Shown: positions 46,033 through 57,354 of the stretch, piece after piece
Layout of the letters: each line of letters opens with the position of its first letter
Numbering within the stretch: the first letter of the stretch is position 1
NCBI GenBank assembly: GCA_963932465.1
Contig: OZ010795.1
Span: 524,587,451-524,651,450 of the forward strand
DNA from: Maratus speciosus
Lineage: Eukaryota > Arthropoda > Arachnida > Araneae > Salticidae
Direction: 5' to 3'
Length of the DNA stretch: 64,000 nucleotides
The notes under the pieces: generated by a model
Databases searched by the model: none
Told to the model about the DNA's origin: nothing
The model's input: only the letters and a program-made list of their open reading frames with translations
Translations under genes and position numbers: made by a program

Positions 46033-46270
46033 TATATATTATTTTTATTTTTTTTGTGTGTGTGTGTGTGTGGTGACGGCGGTAGTAGATGGAAACCGCT
46101 GGGTGGGGCTTGTGAGTGTTTAAGCCATTTGGTAGGCCTCCCCACCTAGCTGACCCTGACCCTGACCCTGACATCCCTGTTGTGACGTATCGTTCAAAAG
46201 GCCTGTGACCATTTATTCATGTTACACACCTATGGTGCCTCTCCAGGGGTCACATTTCTAACTTTTGCCA
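44545..46270. repeat. C-rich tandem array, about 118 bp period, split by a LINE
   Basis: Six or so units at 44545-45250 and one more at 46169-46270. Each has gcacctctaatgcc or gcacctccggtgcc, a variable C tract with ccccactttgcc, ggcacttttctaaattttgctgacatccctgatgtgacatatcgttc (split by eye) and ggcctttgaccacttattcatgtta. The C tract itself is expanded as short cccccactttgc subrepeats at 45040-45095. The Pro/His-rich open frames here reflect the repeat. Confidence 0.88.
45251..46168 (+). mobile_element. 5'-truncated non-LTR retrotransposon (LINE)
   Basis: A 14 bp target duplication (tgacatccctgttg at 45237-45250 and 46169-46182) encloses 918 bp. The insert has the last part of an ORF (VVLSNPSFCQKIIECMKVLENN, ending DDDENVS at 45545), an AT-rich 3' UTR with TTA and TG microsatellites, and a 3' tail of repeated TGACCC units. 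5' truncation, simple-repeat tail and variable-length target duplication are standard for LINE insertion. The clade was not identified. Confidence 0.7.
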
Positions 46271-46545
46271 ACACTGTTCATGCAATTTATTATAAGCATA
46301 GTTGATTTCTAGAAACGAGCCTATACAAAAGCCATGACATGATACCCCCAAAAGCTAATGTTAAATCAACCTACTTCACAAATTTTGTAATTCCATTTGA
46401 GTATTTGAAGTTTATTTTATGCATAATATATATCAAATCAATGTCGAACTGGATATGTAATCATTATTATGTATTGATCTGATGCGAATTTGCACAGAAG
46501 GCTGTCCGTATGCAGGTGCAGCGATATAATGTAAAGAGAAGATAC

Positions 46546-46800
46546 AGGTTTCATACCTAAAGGAAAACTGCAGATATTTCTGTCAAAATCTGTGAAGGGA
46601 AATAACAGGTTTTTTACCTAAATGAAAACAGCAGGTATTTGGAACTAAAAAGGTTAAGGGAGAATACAGGTTTTTTACCTAAATGAAAACAGCAGGTATT
46701 TGGAACTAAAAAGGTTAAGGGAGAATACAGGTTTTTTACCTAAAGGTAAACTGAAGATAATTTTAGTTCCAAATACCTTCAGTTTCCCTGAAGTTTTTTT
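46546..46800. repeat. 61 bp tandem repeat
   Basis: Two exact 61 bp units (46606-46666 and 46667-46727; caggttttttacctaaatga...), a third partial unit from 46728, and a degraded one from 46546. agttccaaatacc at 46767 is the inverse of ggtatttggaact, so the array end can fold back. Confidence 0.88.
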
Positions 46801-48280
46801 TTAAGGTTATTTGCTGACTTTTTTACCTGGGAGGAATCTTTACTTGCTAAGAAAAGACCAAATTATTATTTTTAAGTGTTTGCACGAAAGATTTACATAC
46901 GCTGTAAGTTACACTATTATTTAACTCTACATTGAGCATTTCAGCATATCATTTTTTTTATGACTGCAAAATTATTAGCAGTTTTATCTTGCTGACAGAA
47001 AACAAATATCTGTTTTAACTTGGTTATTTCATTTCTGATATCTGTACTGCAATTATGATAAGTATAACAAGATTTATTAAGGAAACTACCCTGAAAAGAT
47101 TTTAAAAAAATAATGATTTATATATATATGTGTGTGTGTGTGTGTGTGATTGTGTGTTTATCAATTTATATATATAGAGAGAGAGAAAGGAGATTAAGGG
47201 AGGGAGACGGAGGTTGAGGGAGAGACAGGGAGAGAAGCGAAGTACTTGCAGCAGATAAATGGTACATTTTAAACGCTAATGAAGATATTTTATAGCCATG
47301 TTCATTAAGCTTAGTGTCTGAAATATAAGGGCATCACAGAAAGTGTAAAACATTTAACTGTATTCTCCCAGTGACATTTTCTATACACAGTCAGTACATT
47401 CTATATTATGTTTATGTAGTTTATTGTTGATAGTTTACTTACTGAGGTAATTTATTGCATATATTTTAATGACTGAATATGTTAGGGAAAACAAAATTAT
47501 TTGTTAAAAATAGCATTACACAATTTTCTTCATTTTCATATATAAAAATATAGACGGTCTAACATAAATACAATCTCGTTTAGATCCTATGACTTAAGGA
47601 AAATAATGATTAAGGCTCTAAAAAATATGCCTTATAAAAAGGAAAACGGTCTTTATTATTTTTAGTAAGTAAATGACATTTTAAAGAAAATATGTTGAAA
47701 TATCTTCTTTGGATAAAGCAATGAGAAATTATTTATTGGTTTAAAGATATATTACATGGAATATATAATAAGATTGCGTATATAATGAAATTAAATTTTC
47801 TGTAATAATAGCATATAAAAGTAATGATTCGTATTAAAAATTTGGAAGAATTTAATAACTATAGAACTTTTAATTAACTATAGAAATTGACACAGATACC
47901 GAAATTTTAATTAATTTAAAATGGCGTTACAAATTTCCTCTAAAGAAATCAATTCTATTTTGGTTTGTATTTTTTGAAGATATTATTTTTTTTTAATTGA
48001 AATTCACAGGAGCAGTTAACGCAGAGAAAATCTTTAGCTGCTTATCCAAGTAATGATCGTTGTTTAGAACATCGATACAAAAAATGTTTATACCTTCGAT
48101 ATTCTGATCGATTCTGATGATAAATCGATAAGAAATTTATGAAGATCATAAGATCCTTTGTCTGTCAACATCTCTCTAGCTATGCACCCTGTTGCAATTT
48201 TTATCTAAAAAATTAGAGAAAATGTACACGCAAGAACGGTGACTAGAACAAATCTAGACCGGGTGGAGCGTGCACAGACC
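46801..48280. other. no gene seen; TG/GA microsatellites
   Basis: (TA)n(TG)n at 47120-47150 and GA-rich repeats at 47175-47240. No coding or element signal otherwise. Confidence 0.45.
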
Positions 48281-48605
48281 ATTACCTCATCGAGTTGATG
48301 ACTGAAATTTCAGGATTAGACAGAACTCGATTAGCATATTGCAACGCAACTGGTATGGAAACTGCCTGTAGAACCAATTTTAGTGGTTGATCGGTAAGTT
48401 TATCATTGTGTTTTCCTGCACTCAAAGGTATTAAAACATGGAGGGCTAGGAGCAGGAAAACACAATGGTAAGCCTACCTGTCAACCACTAAAATAGAGTT
48501 TGCAGGTGTTTACTACCAAGATCTGATATGGCAGACCAGTTTCAATTTAATATTCTAATCGTGATTTAACTAATCCTGGAATTCGATGAGGTGATAATGT
48601 TGTGT
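48281..48605. mobile_element. foldback MITE
   Basis: Arms 48281-48421 and about 48450-48605 are inverted copies: attacctcatcgagtt...ggttga...cattgtgttttcctgc against gcaggaaaacacaatgg...gtcaaccactaaaat...gatgaggtgataat. A single related half occurs at 56714-56875. Confidence 0.75.
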
Positions 48606-49582
48606 AGCCACCTCCCGGAATAATATATATATATATTATGTTACAAAGCCAATGCTGTTTGTCGATAATGTTTTCTTATTTAGAAATAAAATGTTAATAA
48701 TGTTATTAATTTCACTTCATCTCACTTTTAATTAACTTTAATTATTTATATTATAATTTATGTTATTATAAGATAATAATACTGAATGTCTATTTTATTG
48801 TTAATGTGCATTTGGTCATTAAAATTATTATTTTGCACGGGTGCATATAATAATGATTGTAGCAGACATAATGACAGTCCAATTATAGGAGAATCTGCAT
48901 AATTAATACACATAACAATTTGTATTATCATAATAAAGATTAGAACTTATTCATATATTGATGAATGTGTATACGATTATAAAATTTAGTATTCAGCTGT
49001 CCTGCGTTCCAAATATTATACGATGCACAAAAATAACACAGAATATTTATATGCCTATTTTCCTCTTGTATCAAGTTTAGCAAATTATACACCAGCAGCA
49101 GCATATGCACTTTGACAATGTATTTTATTTGGACTCCTAAAGCATGTATTTTCCTGAATATTTCTATATGAATTACTACGATTAATTTTTACTTCCGATG
49201 TTAAATTATTTATCATTTGAAAAATTAAATTCGCCCCCGATAATGAAAATACGACAGCAATAATTACATTGGAATACGTAATTATAATTAAGTATTTTCT
49301 CATGTATGCATAGTTTTGTATTTTATACCGTTAATTTTCACCATGTCTAATGAACTTCGGCACAAAATATTACATTTTATAGGATTTAATTATATGATAC
49401 ATAACACATTATATGTTTTTCATTTGTTATTTTAAGGTGTTCTATTTGTTGTCAGTTTATTGTATTATAATTTTTTGCCATGTAATCATAAATTAAATTA
49501 TATAATAATTTTACGCGAACTATTATAAATTATCCTTGATAACAATTGTGTTCAAAATTTAATTTATTTTACGCTTTAATCT
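48606..49582. other. AT-rich sequence, no gene seen
   Basis: The minus frame 49085-49303 has a hydrophobic N-terminus but no supporting context or motif. Confidence 0.4.
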
Positions 49583-49591
49583 ATATATATG

Positions 49592-49885
49592 ATACTGGCC
49601 AAACCCGGTTTAGGCCAAACTAGATTGTCCTAGGCCAAACTAGATTGTCCTAGGCCAAACTAGTTTATCCAACACGCATCGGATAAACTAGATTTTCCTA
49701 GGCCAAACTGGTTTATACTAACGTCCATAGGATAAACTAGTTTAGCCTGCTATTCATTGGTTTGTACGAGTTTATCCTAGGCCGATCTAGTTTATCCTAG
49801 GCCAATTCAACTTGGCGTGATTTTATTACTCCAAAGACAGCTTCGGCGCCAACCTTCTAGTTTATCCTAAGCCAATTCAATTTGA
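49592..49885 (+). repeat. left arm: GGCCAAACTAG/GGATAAACTAG array
   Basis: Around ten occurrences of AAACTAG(T/A)TT-centred units joined by CCTAGG or TAGGCC. Each unit is itself palindromic. The arm shares gcctgctattcattgg and ggcgtgattttatt with the inverse of the right arm. Confidence 0.85.
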
Positions 49886-50061
49886 CGTTCTTTAATAGAT
49901 TCTAACCATTGTTGAGCACACTCATAAAAATACCCCCGACTAATACAAATTAAAATCCGAATTCTCAAAACTCAGTCTAGTTCACTCTCAAATTCAAAAA
50001 TTTTCAAACGAATCCGTACAAATCAAATATATTTTATGAAAGTGACCAAAGTTCACTAAAA

Positions 50062-50064
<3 letters not shown>

Positions 50065-50096
<32 letters not shown>
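50065..50096. repeat. poly(T) run
   Basis: Uninterrupted T tract of about 32, inside the foldback-like element. Confidence 0.9.
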
Positions 50097-50097
<1 letters not shown>

Positions 50098-50639
50098 TAG
50101 TATAATAGAAATTTAGCGTCCAAAAAAAAGGGAGCTAGTCTTTTGGTTATTCGATGTAAAGGTCTTTACGGGCCCGCCCAATTTTCCTTCCTTTCCAACA
50201 CTCAGAGCGGGCTTGGTTTGGTGATTACTTTTTTCGAGAGGTTCGGACCGAGATGGACCCGGACTCAATTTTTTCTGGCTTAAGTCGCAACTGGACTTCA
50301 TTCTTCTTGAGTTCTGAGCAGGCAGAAATTTTCAGTCCAATTTCAACTCAGCTCATATGAAAATCATTTGGACCGGAGGGATCGGTGGTCAGTTCAGTAA
50401 AAATATCAGTAACATTTGTCATGGTCCAACTTCTTTTTAATGCCCGTATTTTTAAATCGCTATTATTCTACAATTAAAATTTATATATTTATTATTTTCC
50501 ACCTATTCCATCGCTGCTGCGAAGAGGGGGGAGGGGATTATTTCAGCTATATTATCAAGTGGGGGGGGGGGGAAGAATTAGAGTGAGGAAATGTTATTAC
50601 TTTACGGCGCACGGTGGGTGATTTTCCCATTCTAGCTGG

Positions 50640-51060
50640 GCAAAATTATTTTTGGCGTCAATATTGTTGCATCGCCATGAAATTGAAAAATGTTATTTAT
50701 ATTCACTGTTGAATGTTAGGCATTGCAAAATGTTGCTTGTAGCAGTCATAATTTCGTTACAGGGACATTCAAAAGAATTTCATTACATTACGGCCTATGA
50801 GGAAAACTCGTTTGCGGAGTTTTTTTAATGCCGTTTCATAATTTCAAACACTGTGAAATAAATATTCATACTTATGAAGTGCACTACAAGATGATTGCTA
50901 TAAAATATGGTATGGATAGCATTCCTCGATCATTTACAGGGACACTAACAAGAATTATATTACATCACGGTGTATGGAGAAAAATTATTTGTGGTGTATT
51001 TATTCAAAAGTACTTAAATTGATAGGTATCTCCGAGGTGCTACATCAGGTGCTTACTATT
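50640..51060. repeat. diverged tandem units related to 4165-4690
   Basis: Phrases cagggacattcaaaag, attacattacggcctatg and ttacagggacactaacaagaa recur with roughly 180 bp spacing. One more fragment is at 54945-55000. Confidence 0.55.
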
Positions 51061-53494
51061 GAATATGATGTGTATCGCATTCATTTTTCACATAGATGGG
51101 CACGCAAAATAAATCAGTTATATTTCTCTCTCTATGACCAATAATTGATGGAAGTACGTTTTCAACTGTGAACACTTTTTTAAATTATAAAAACTGCATG
51201 CTATTTAGTGTGTATAAATTCTATAAATCATATACTGAGCTGCACAAAACATCTGAAGTACATATACCGGGAAGTACAAAATTTTCAGTTATTTTTTTCG
51301 ACTTCGGTTGAAATTGTGTTTTCAAACGTGTGATATGTTTTACAAATTATTACTTGGACATCGTTTTTATCGTTATTAAGCAGTACTACTGAACGTGGAA
51401 TTAAGAGGAGTTAAGAAGTATTACTATAGTAGTCCGAATACGTTGAAAAATGTTTCATAATCTGAATGACGCATGATTTCACGTTCTTCTTGATAATTTT
51501 AATGATACTTTCTTAACGGTATGGAAGCTAAAGTGATAAAACTATTTTTGTATTATTATAACAAATCCTAAAATTTCTTTTTCTAAAATTTAAGATGCAA
51601 GGCAAACATTCGACAGCGTTAATAAAAATTGCTGTGTTCTATATTCTGTTGTATATTTTTATATATCTTTGCACAGAGGAGCCTTATGTAAAGAATGGGA
51701 ATCATAAGATCATGAGAAAATATCTACATCAAGTTTTGCATTGTATCAAATCTGAATTTAGAGAATTTGTCTGGATCAATTTTGTAACCACTCGAATTTT
51801 GCATCAAAGTAATATATTTTACATCATTTTGTCCTGAGATATCAACATACAACTGTCAACTTTTGTCCAAATTTGGTCATAAATTTAAACATTTCGGGCT
51901 TGCAAAACTTCATGTACTCTTCATTGTAATTTTCCTCTTTAAATAAAACATTTTCAACCAAATTCACATTCTCGTTATATTTTAAATCTTGTTGCCATTG
52001 CATAATGCGGTAAAAGTTTATTTATGTGATTATCTTAAATTCTGCTGTCTTTGGCAAAAGTGAAAAAAAAAAAAAAAAGCATGGTACTTGAACTAAAATT
52101 TAAAAAAACTTGTTTGGACTTAATACACTAAAAACAATTGTAAAAACTGGGGGGGGGGGGCACCTAAGGGCAGACAAAATAAATTGAAACGAAAAGGTAA
52201 TAATCTAAATTATTTATTTATATCAAAAATTGAGATTAATCGTGCTTTATCATATAACTTTTTCTATATTAAAACTGAAAATTAAAAAAAAAAAATACTA
52301 AGTTTTTTGCGACATTAAATATGAAATAACAGCTGATATCTGCAAAATTTATGCGACATTATGCGATTTATCCCATAAAATAAAGTCCATATTTTGTTTG
52401 GAAGCGCCCATAATCAAGCTGTATATTTTATTCCGCTTCAAGTAACAGATTAAAGAACTATACTCAAATTGACTAACTCATATCCAACTAAGGAGCACCA
52501 GATTTGCACTAGTCTATGGACCATACAATTATATTTATATGAAAACCAACAGCAGGGTACAACGCCCTAACTATTGTGCTATAACAGGCAAAAATAAATT
52601 ACGCTAGGATAAACTTTTAAAAATCGACTTTTGGCCAACTAGAATCGGTAAATCACTCACAGTGCGGCAGTTTACATTTAATGCATTTCCTTAAAACAAA
52701 AGCTTTTTGAGTTTTAAATGCTTTTAATTTCGAAATACATATATTTCAACATAAATTAAAGTAATTTTGCTTATTTTTCCAGTTTGTTAATAGTAATTTT
52801 TAATTTCTCTAATTGTTAATGTTTGAAGAAATTTGATAACTTATTTTTAACACACACACACACAAAAAAAAAATAACAAAAGTAACAATATTCTTATAAT
52901 AAATATTATTCTATTAATTGATTGACTTCATTCATAACACAATTGAACTGCGAAAAATATTACTACTAATAATAATAATGACTTAATTTAAGATTTTGTT
53001 ATAAGCAGCATAACTGTGTAGTTATGAGCAACATTCAATTATATTTTTATTCAAATAATAAATTTATTTTAAAAAATAAGTGTATTTGATTTAATAGCGA
53101 TTAAAGATTAAAAGCAAACTGCAACTAATTAAAATTCGATTGAATTCAATTACAATTAGGTTCAATTGCAAATTATATATTTTAGTTGTATACTGCAATT
53201 AAATAAATTAAATAAAATTATAATTATTATGCAATTAAATAAATTAGTTAAAATATTTTCTTTAATATTTAGTGGGAGTTCAAGCACACACTTAAATGAA
53301 TTACGATAACTTTAATGTCGTTACACATTTATCATCACCATTTAAATTTTTATTCGGTAAAAATCTGCCCCCTGACCTCTCCCAGCACACAAAATTAAAA
53401 ATCTTTCAAATTTTAATTTTTTTTTCATTTCTTTCCTTTTTGTTTCATTTTATTGTGTCGTAGTTGATTCATTTTTTACTTTGAAATACTAATA
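51061..53494. other. no gene seen; simple repeats
   Basis: Interior of the foldback-like element. G run at 52150-52160, CA run at 52850-52864, A runs at 52060-52078. No transposase motif on either strand. Confidence 0.45.
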
Positions 53495-54158
53495 CAATGT
53501 GACCTCGAAAATCCAGCATTCAGAAATTGGGCAACTTCAAAAATCTGGCAACGAAGACCACCTCCCCCTTTTTTTTTTATTCTTCCAACTTATGGGACAT
53601 AGAAAAATAGAAATTGTTCACGAATAAAATATTTCGAGATCAAAAGAGATGGATAAACAGACACTCAGATCGCTCAAACTGTCCTAATTAGAACCGCCGA
53701 TAAAGCGATAGTAGCAGCTCAGATGAAGGAGGACAAGGAACCGGCTGAAGAAAAGATGTCGCTTGAAAAATGCATATTATTGACTAGAAAATTACTATAT
53801 GTTTTAGGGGGAAACGATATCTTTCCGAAATCGATATTATTCACACATAAAATCCAAGAAAAAAATTGTTAAAGAACTGTAAAAATCGAAGCAAATGAAA
53901 TTAAAATCGATGTTTCTGAAATTAAACAAGAATTGATTTCACTGTTTATTCGAATTTATGAACCATAGAAAAAAAACAATGTTTTCTTTAATATTTTGTT
54001 TTGTCACATAAATATTACTTGACTTTGAATTAATTATGAATAAATGTACCATTAAGAATATCAGAAGTACATTTGATCTTCTTACAGAAATCAGGAATTT
54101 TCAAAAATCCGGCGAAGTCCCGGTCCCGACATCCCTGATTTTCGAGGTTATACTGCAC
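53495..54158. mobile_element. pogo/Tigger-like short element
   Basis: The left end caatgtgacctcgaaaatcc and the right end (inverse) cagtataacctcgaaaatca are inverted, with inner inverted matches (aaaatctggc / aaaatccggc). CA(G/A)T...ACCTCGA ends are typical of Tigger-like elements. The segment 53690-53800 could be coding remnant (DKAIVAAQMKEDK) but is short. The target TA is clear only on the left. Confidence 0.6.
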
Positions 54159-54416
54159 ATTCAATCTGTAATCAACACTCTAAATTCTTCCTCACATAAA
54201 TTTTAGGATGACCTCTCATCCCAATCTTTGGTCATCCAGCATACAATTTGTCATATGGAACATATTCTAAACTACATATGGCGGTGAAATGTGGAAGATA
54301 GGGGGACAGTATCCCACTCCCCATAGAATAAAATATATTATACAGAGCTGACGACAATACTACTTTGCATAAGGTTGTCGATGGAGCGGTAGTTGGGATC
54401 AACAGCGGTAGTTGTG

Positions 54417-54787
54417 GCCCGTCAAATCGCATTGGCTTAGGATGAACCAGATCGGCCTAAAATAAAATAGAAGGTTGGTGCCGGGGCAGTCTTTAAGATT
54501 AATAAAATCACGCCAAATTGAATTGCCCTAGGATAAACTAGTTCGGACCAATGAATAGCAGGCTAAACTAGTTTATCCTATGAACGTCTCTGAGGTTAGG
54601 CCAAACTAGTTTGGCCTAGGGTGAACTAGATTATCCTGGGTGTTAGGATAAACTAGTTTGGCCTAGGAAAAACTAGTTTATCCTATGGGCGTTAGGATAA
54701 GCTAGATTTGCCAAGGAAAAACTAGTTTATCCTGTGCGCGTTAGAATAAACTAGATTGGCCTAGGCCAAACTAGTTTGGCTGGTAAC
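54417..54787 (-). repeat. right arm: GGCCAAACTAG/GGATAAACTAG array
   Basis: Inverse of the left arm with more units (about twelve). Spacer phrases ccaatgaatagcaggc and aataaaatcacgcc match the left arm inverted. The right arm is about 75 bp longer through unit number. Confidence 0.85.
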
Positions 54788-55059
54788 ATATATATGAAAG
54801 TCAAATGTCTGTAGATAAAGACAGACTTTTCTACATGAACACCTACTGCTACTCACACGCGGTTGTAGTGGTTAGATAGTTCTTAGACTTCTGCTGTTAG
54901 TAAGGCAGTTTGGTCGAGGTGGATGGAAGTGGAGGATTACAGGGCTACTCAAAAGACTTCCATTATATTACGGTCTATGGGAAAAATCGTTTGAGATAGT
55001 TTTTAATCTTTATCTTCATACATAAAAGGAGACCAAAACTACTGATCCTAAAGGCATGA

Positions 55060-55650
55060 AAATCGGGGGGGGGGAGCACTAAGGACGGATTTTTGAAAAT
55101 TCCCCCCCCCCTCCCCAAGGGGTTAAAGGGGGGAGGGTCGAAAATTTTAGAGCATGTGGCCATATCTCAGCAGCCGTTTTAGTTAGGAGCGTGAAATTCC
55201 GGAAAATAAATCTATTAAAAAAATAATTAAACACGTATTTCAGCGATTTTAGAAATCCCCCCTCCTCCTAAAAGGGGTTAAAAGGGGTTCGAAAATTTTA
55301 GAACATTTGTCATATCTCACCAGCCATTTGAGGTAGGTGCTTGAAATTCCAGAAAATAAATCTACTAAAAAAAATAACTAAAAGTGTGTTTCAGCGTTTT
55401 TAGAAATTCACCTTTAAGGGGGTTAAAAGAGGGTGTTTAAACTTTTAGAACATTTAGCCATATCTCAGCAGCCATTTTAGATGGAAGCGTGAAATTCCAG
55501 AAATTAAATCTACTAAAAAATAATTGAAAGCATGTTTCAGTGATTTTACAAATTCCCCTCCATGAGGGGTTTAAAAGAGGGGTCGAAAATTTTAGAACAT
55601 TTGGCATATCTCAAGAGGCACTTTAGGTAGAAGCGCGAACTTCAAGATAG
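55060..55650. repeat. tandem repeat, about 145 bp period, 4 copies
   Basis: Each unit has gaaaattttagaacatttggc, catatctcagcagcc, gcgtgaaattccagaaa, taaatctactaaaaa, ttcagcgattttagaaat and a C/G-rich box (cccctcc...aaggggttaaaagg) that can pair with itself. Confidence 0.88.
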
Positions 55651-56516
55651 CAAACATACTAAAAAAATAGTTAAACACATTTCATCTTTGCTAGACATCA
55701 TTTGATTCAAGGTTCTTTTAGAGAAACAGACCGGCGAAATGGGCTATGTCCGTTAGTACATTATAAATATCAAAATAAATTATATTTTTTCCAAAGTCAA
55801 TACATTAGTTATTATCATCTTTTAAAGCAATAAAATTGTGTTTTAACAGTAATCATAAAATATTTATAATTGTATTTGTTTATATAGTAATTTATGTATA
55901 ATAAACTATCTTCTATTGATTATTTTGTATGATTTCAGAATATATACCAATTAAAATTTAAAATTAATACATTTATTTTACATTACTTTCCTCCTGATTA
56001 TATGTAATTAAATTTAATGAGAGTATTAATATAATAAGTACACACACACACGAACGCATACTTATATATACACACCATACACTCCGAAATTATGTATTTG
56101 AAATTATTTATTTGTGTTTTATTAATTAATTGTGTTTTTTCTTGTAATCATATATTAAATTGTATAATAGTTTTACTTGAACTCGTGTAAATTATCATTT
56201 TCGAGGTTTGGGAATTTATTCGGCTTTATTTGAAAATTTATATTATTTTATTTCTGTTATATTTTTATTAATTTAATGCTTCTCAAAATTTGTTGTTTTC
56301 CAAAGTACATTGAACCAAACGATGCATTTAAAAATTCATTTTCTACATATTCCCTACATTTTTGGACACTTTAAATATTTGTCTATATGCAGTGTGCATA
56401 TAAATGAATATATCAACTTTACATGGCTATTAAATGAAAACAACAACAACAAAAAATACAACCTTGTTGTTCATCGGAAATAAAAAATAAGAGTTTGAAG
56501 TGTAAATTCGGGATTA
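55651..56516. other. AT-rich sequence, no gene seen
   Basis: CA/TA simple repeats at 56040-56075. Nothing recognised. Confidence 0.45.
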
Positions 56517-56729
56517 TTATAAGTTTTCAGTGTGAGCCCTTCCAGAAAGACGAACGATATCGAAGCGGCACGATGACTCATCCCACATTTTTTTCAGCAT
56601 GTCTGATGTGAGTCTTTGAATGGCTGCAAATATGCGTATTCTAAATTTGTCAACGTCAGTTGGTAGCGGTGGAACAAACACCTGACAGACCGGCAGGTGG
56701 CAGCACAGCAAACACCTCATCGAGTTCAA
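56517..56729 (-). pseudogene. Tc1/mariner-type DDE transposase, C-terminal end
   Basis: The minus strand reads CQVFVPPLPTDVDKFRIRIFAAIQRLTSDMLKKMWDESSCRFDIVRLSGRAHTENL and a stop (quoted in pieces: VFVPPLPTDVDKFRIRI; LTSDMLKKMWDE; CRFDIVRLSGRAH). This is the helical C-terminal end of the IS630/Tc1/mariner-type transposases seen at 1349-1735, after the catalytic core. The core is lost: the adjoining sequence from 56714 belongs to a foldback repeat. Confidence 0.7.
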
Positions 56730-56875
56730 AGCTGAAATTACAGAATTAATTAAAAATCGACTCGCATATTAAAATTCAATCGGTCTGTCAAGTTATGTCT
56801 TGGGAGAAAACACCTGAAAACCAGATTTCAGCGGTTGACTCGTCGCTTTCCCATTGTGTTTTCAGTCAATCAGTT
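56714..56875. repeat. half copy of the 48281-48605 foldback family
   Basis: cacctcatcgagttcaaagctgaaatt, cggttgact and cattgtgttttc occur in the same order as in the left arm at 48283-48421. No second arm follows. Confidence 0.6.
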
Positions 56876-57354
56876 TGAAACAAAAGAATAGTGAAATTCA
56901 ATATTTATTTTTAGCTCCCAAATTTCATAAAAGTCGATTTTTTTCAAAGTATTTAAATTTGGTTTCGCATAATATCTTGTAGATGCTATTAAAATGCTAT
57001 TGAACATATTTAACAGAATGTTTAATAAGGTATTGGATGATAATCTTTCATTCTTAGTTAAAAAGAGTTATGATCTTATACGTGGTTTAAAGTTTGCATT
57101 ATATTACGGGTTTATTAGCTTATGATTTTGAAGATTAATGTAATAGCATAAATGTTGAGGATTTAAATACTAAAGTTAATGTTGTTATTTTTTTATTATA
57201 ATTATAAATTCAATACACAGGATATTGAAAAGTACAGTTTATTGAATTTGATCCATTTCGTAGTATGAGAAAGTTGCTTGAGTAAGGAAGTAAAATATGT
57301 CAAGAGACACATGGAATTTAAATGGGGGAGAGTTGCAGTTCAAATTCAGCAGAC
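56876..57354. other. AT-rich sequence, no gene seen
   Basis: Nothing recognised. Confidence 0.4.

Larger units (their letters stand above)
49583..54796. mobile_element. foldback-like element with tandem-repeat inverted ends
   Basis: atatatatg borders both sides (49583-49591 and 54788-54796), a candidate 9 bp duplication. The ends are inverted and long: left arm about 49592-49885, right arm about 54417-54787. Both are built of repeats of aggccaaactagtttatcct-type units. Drosophila FB elements share this design (long ends made of short tandem repeats, 9 bp duplication). The interior has no recognised transposase and holds other repeats. Confidence 0.6.

Noticed and set aside
46150..46168. Telomere-like TGACCC repeats
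   Set aside because: Only three units, at the 3' end of a LINE insert bounded by a target duplication.
48110..48140. CTGATGA followed by GAAA as hammerhead core
   Set aside because: The intervening segment cannot form a stem II of reasonable length, and no stem I or III is seen.
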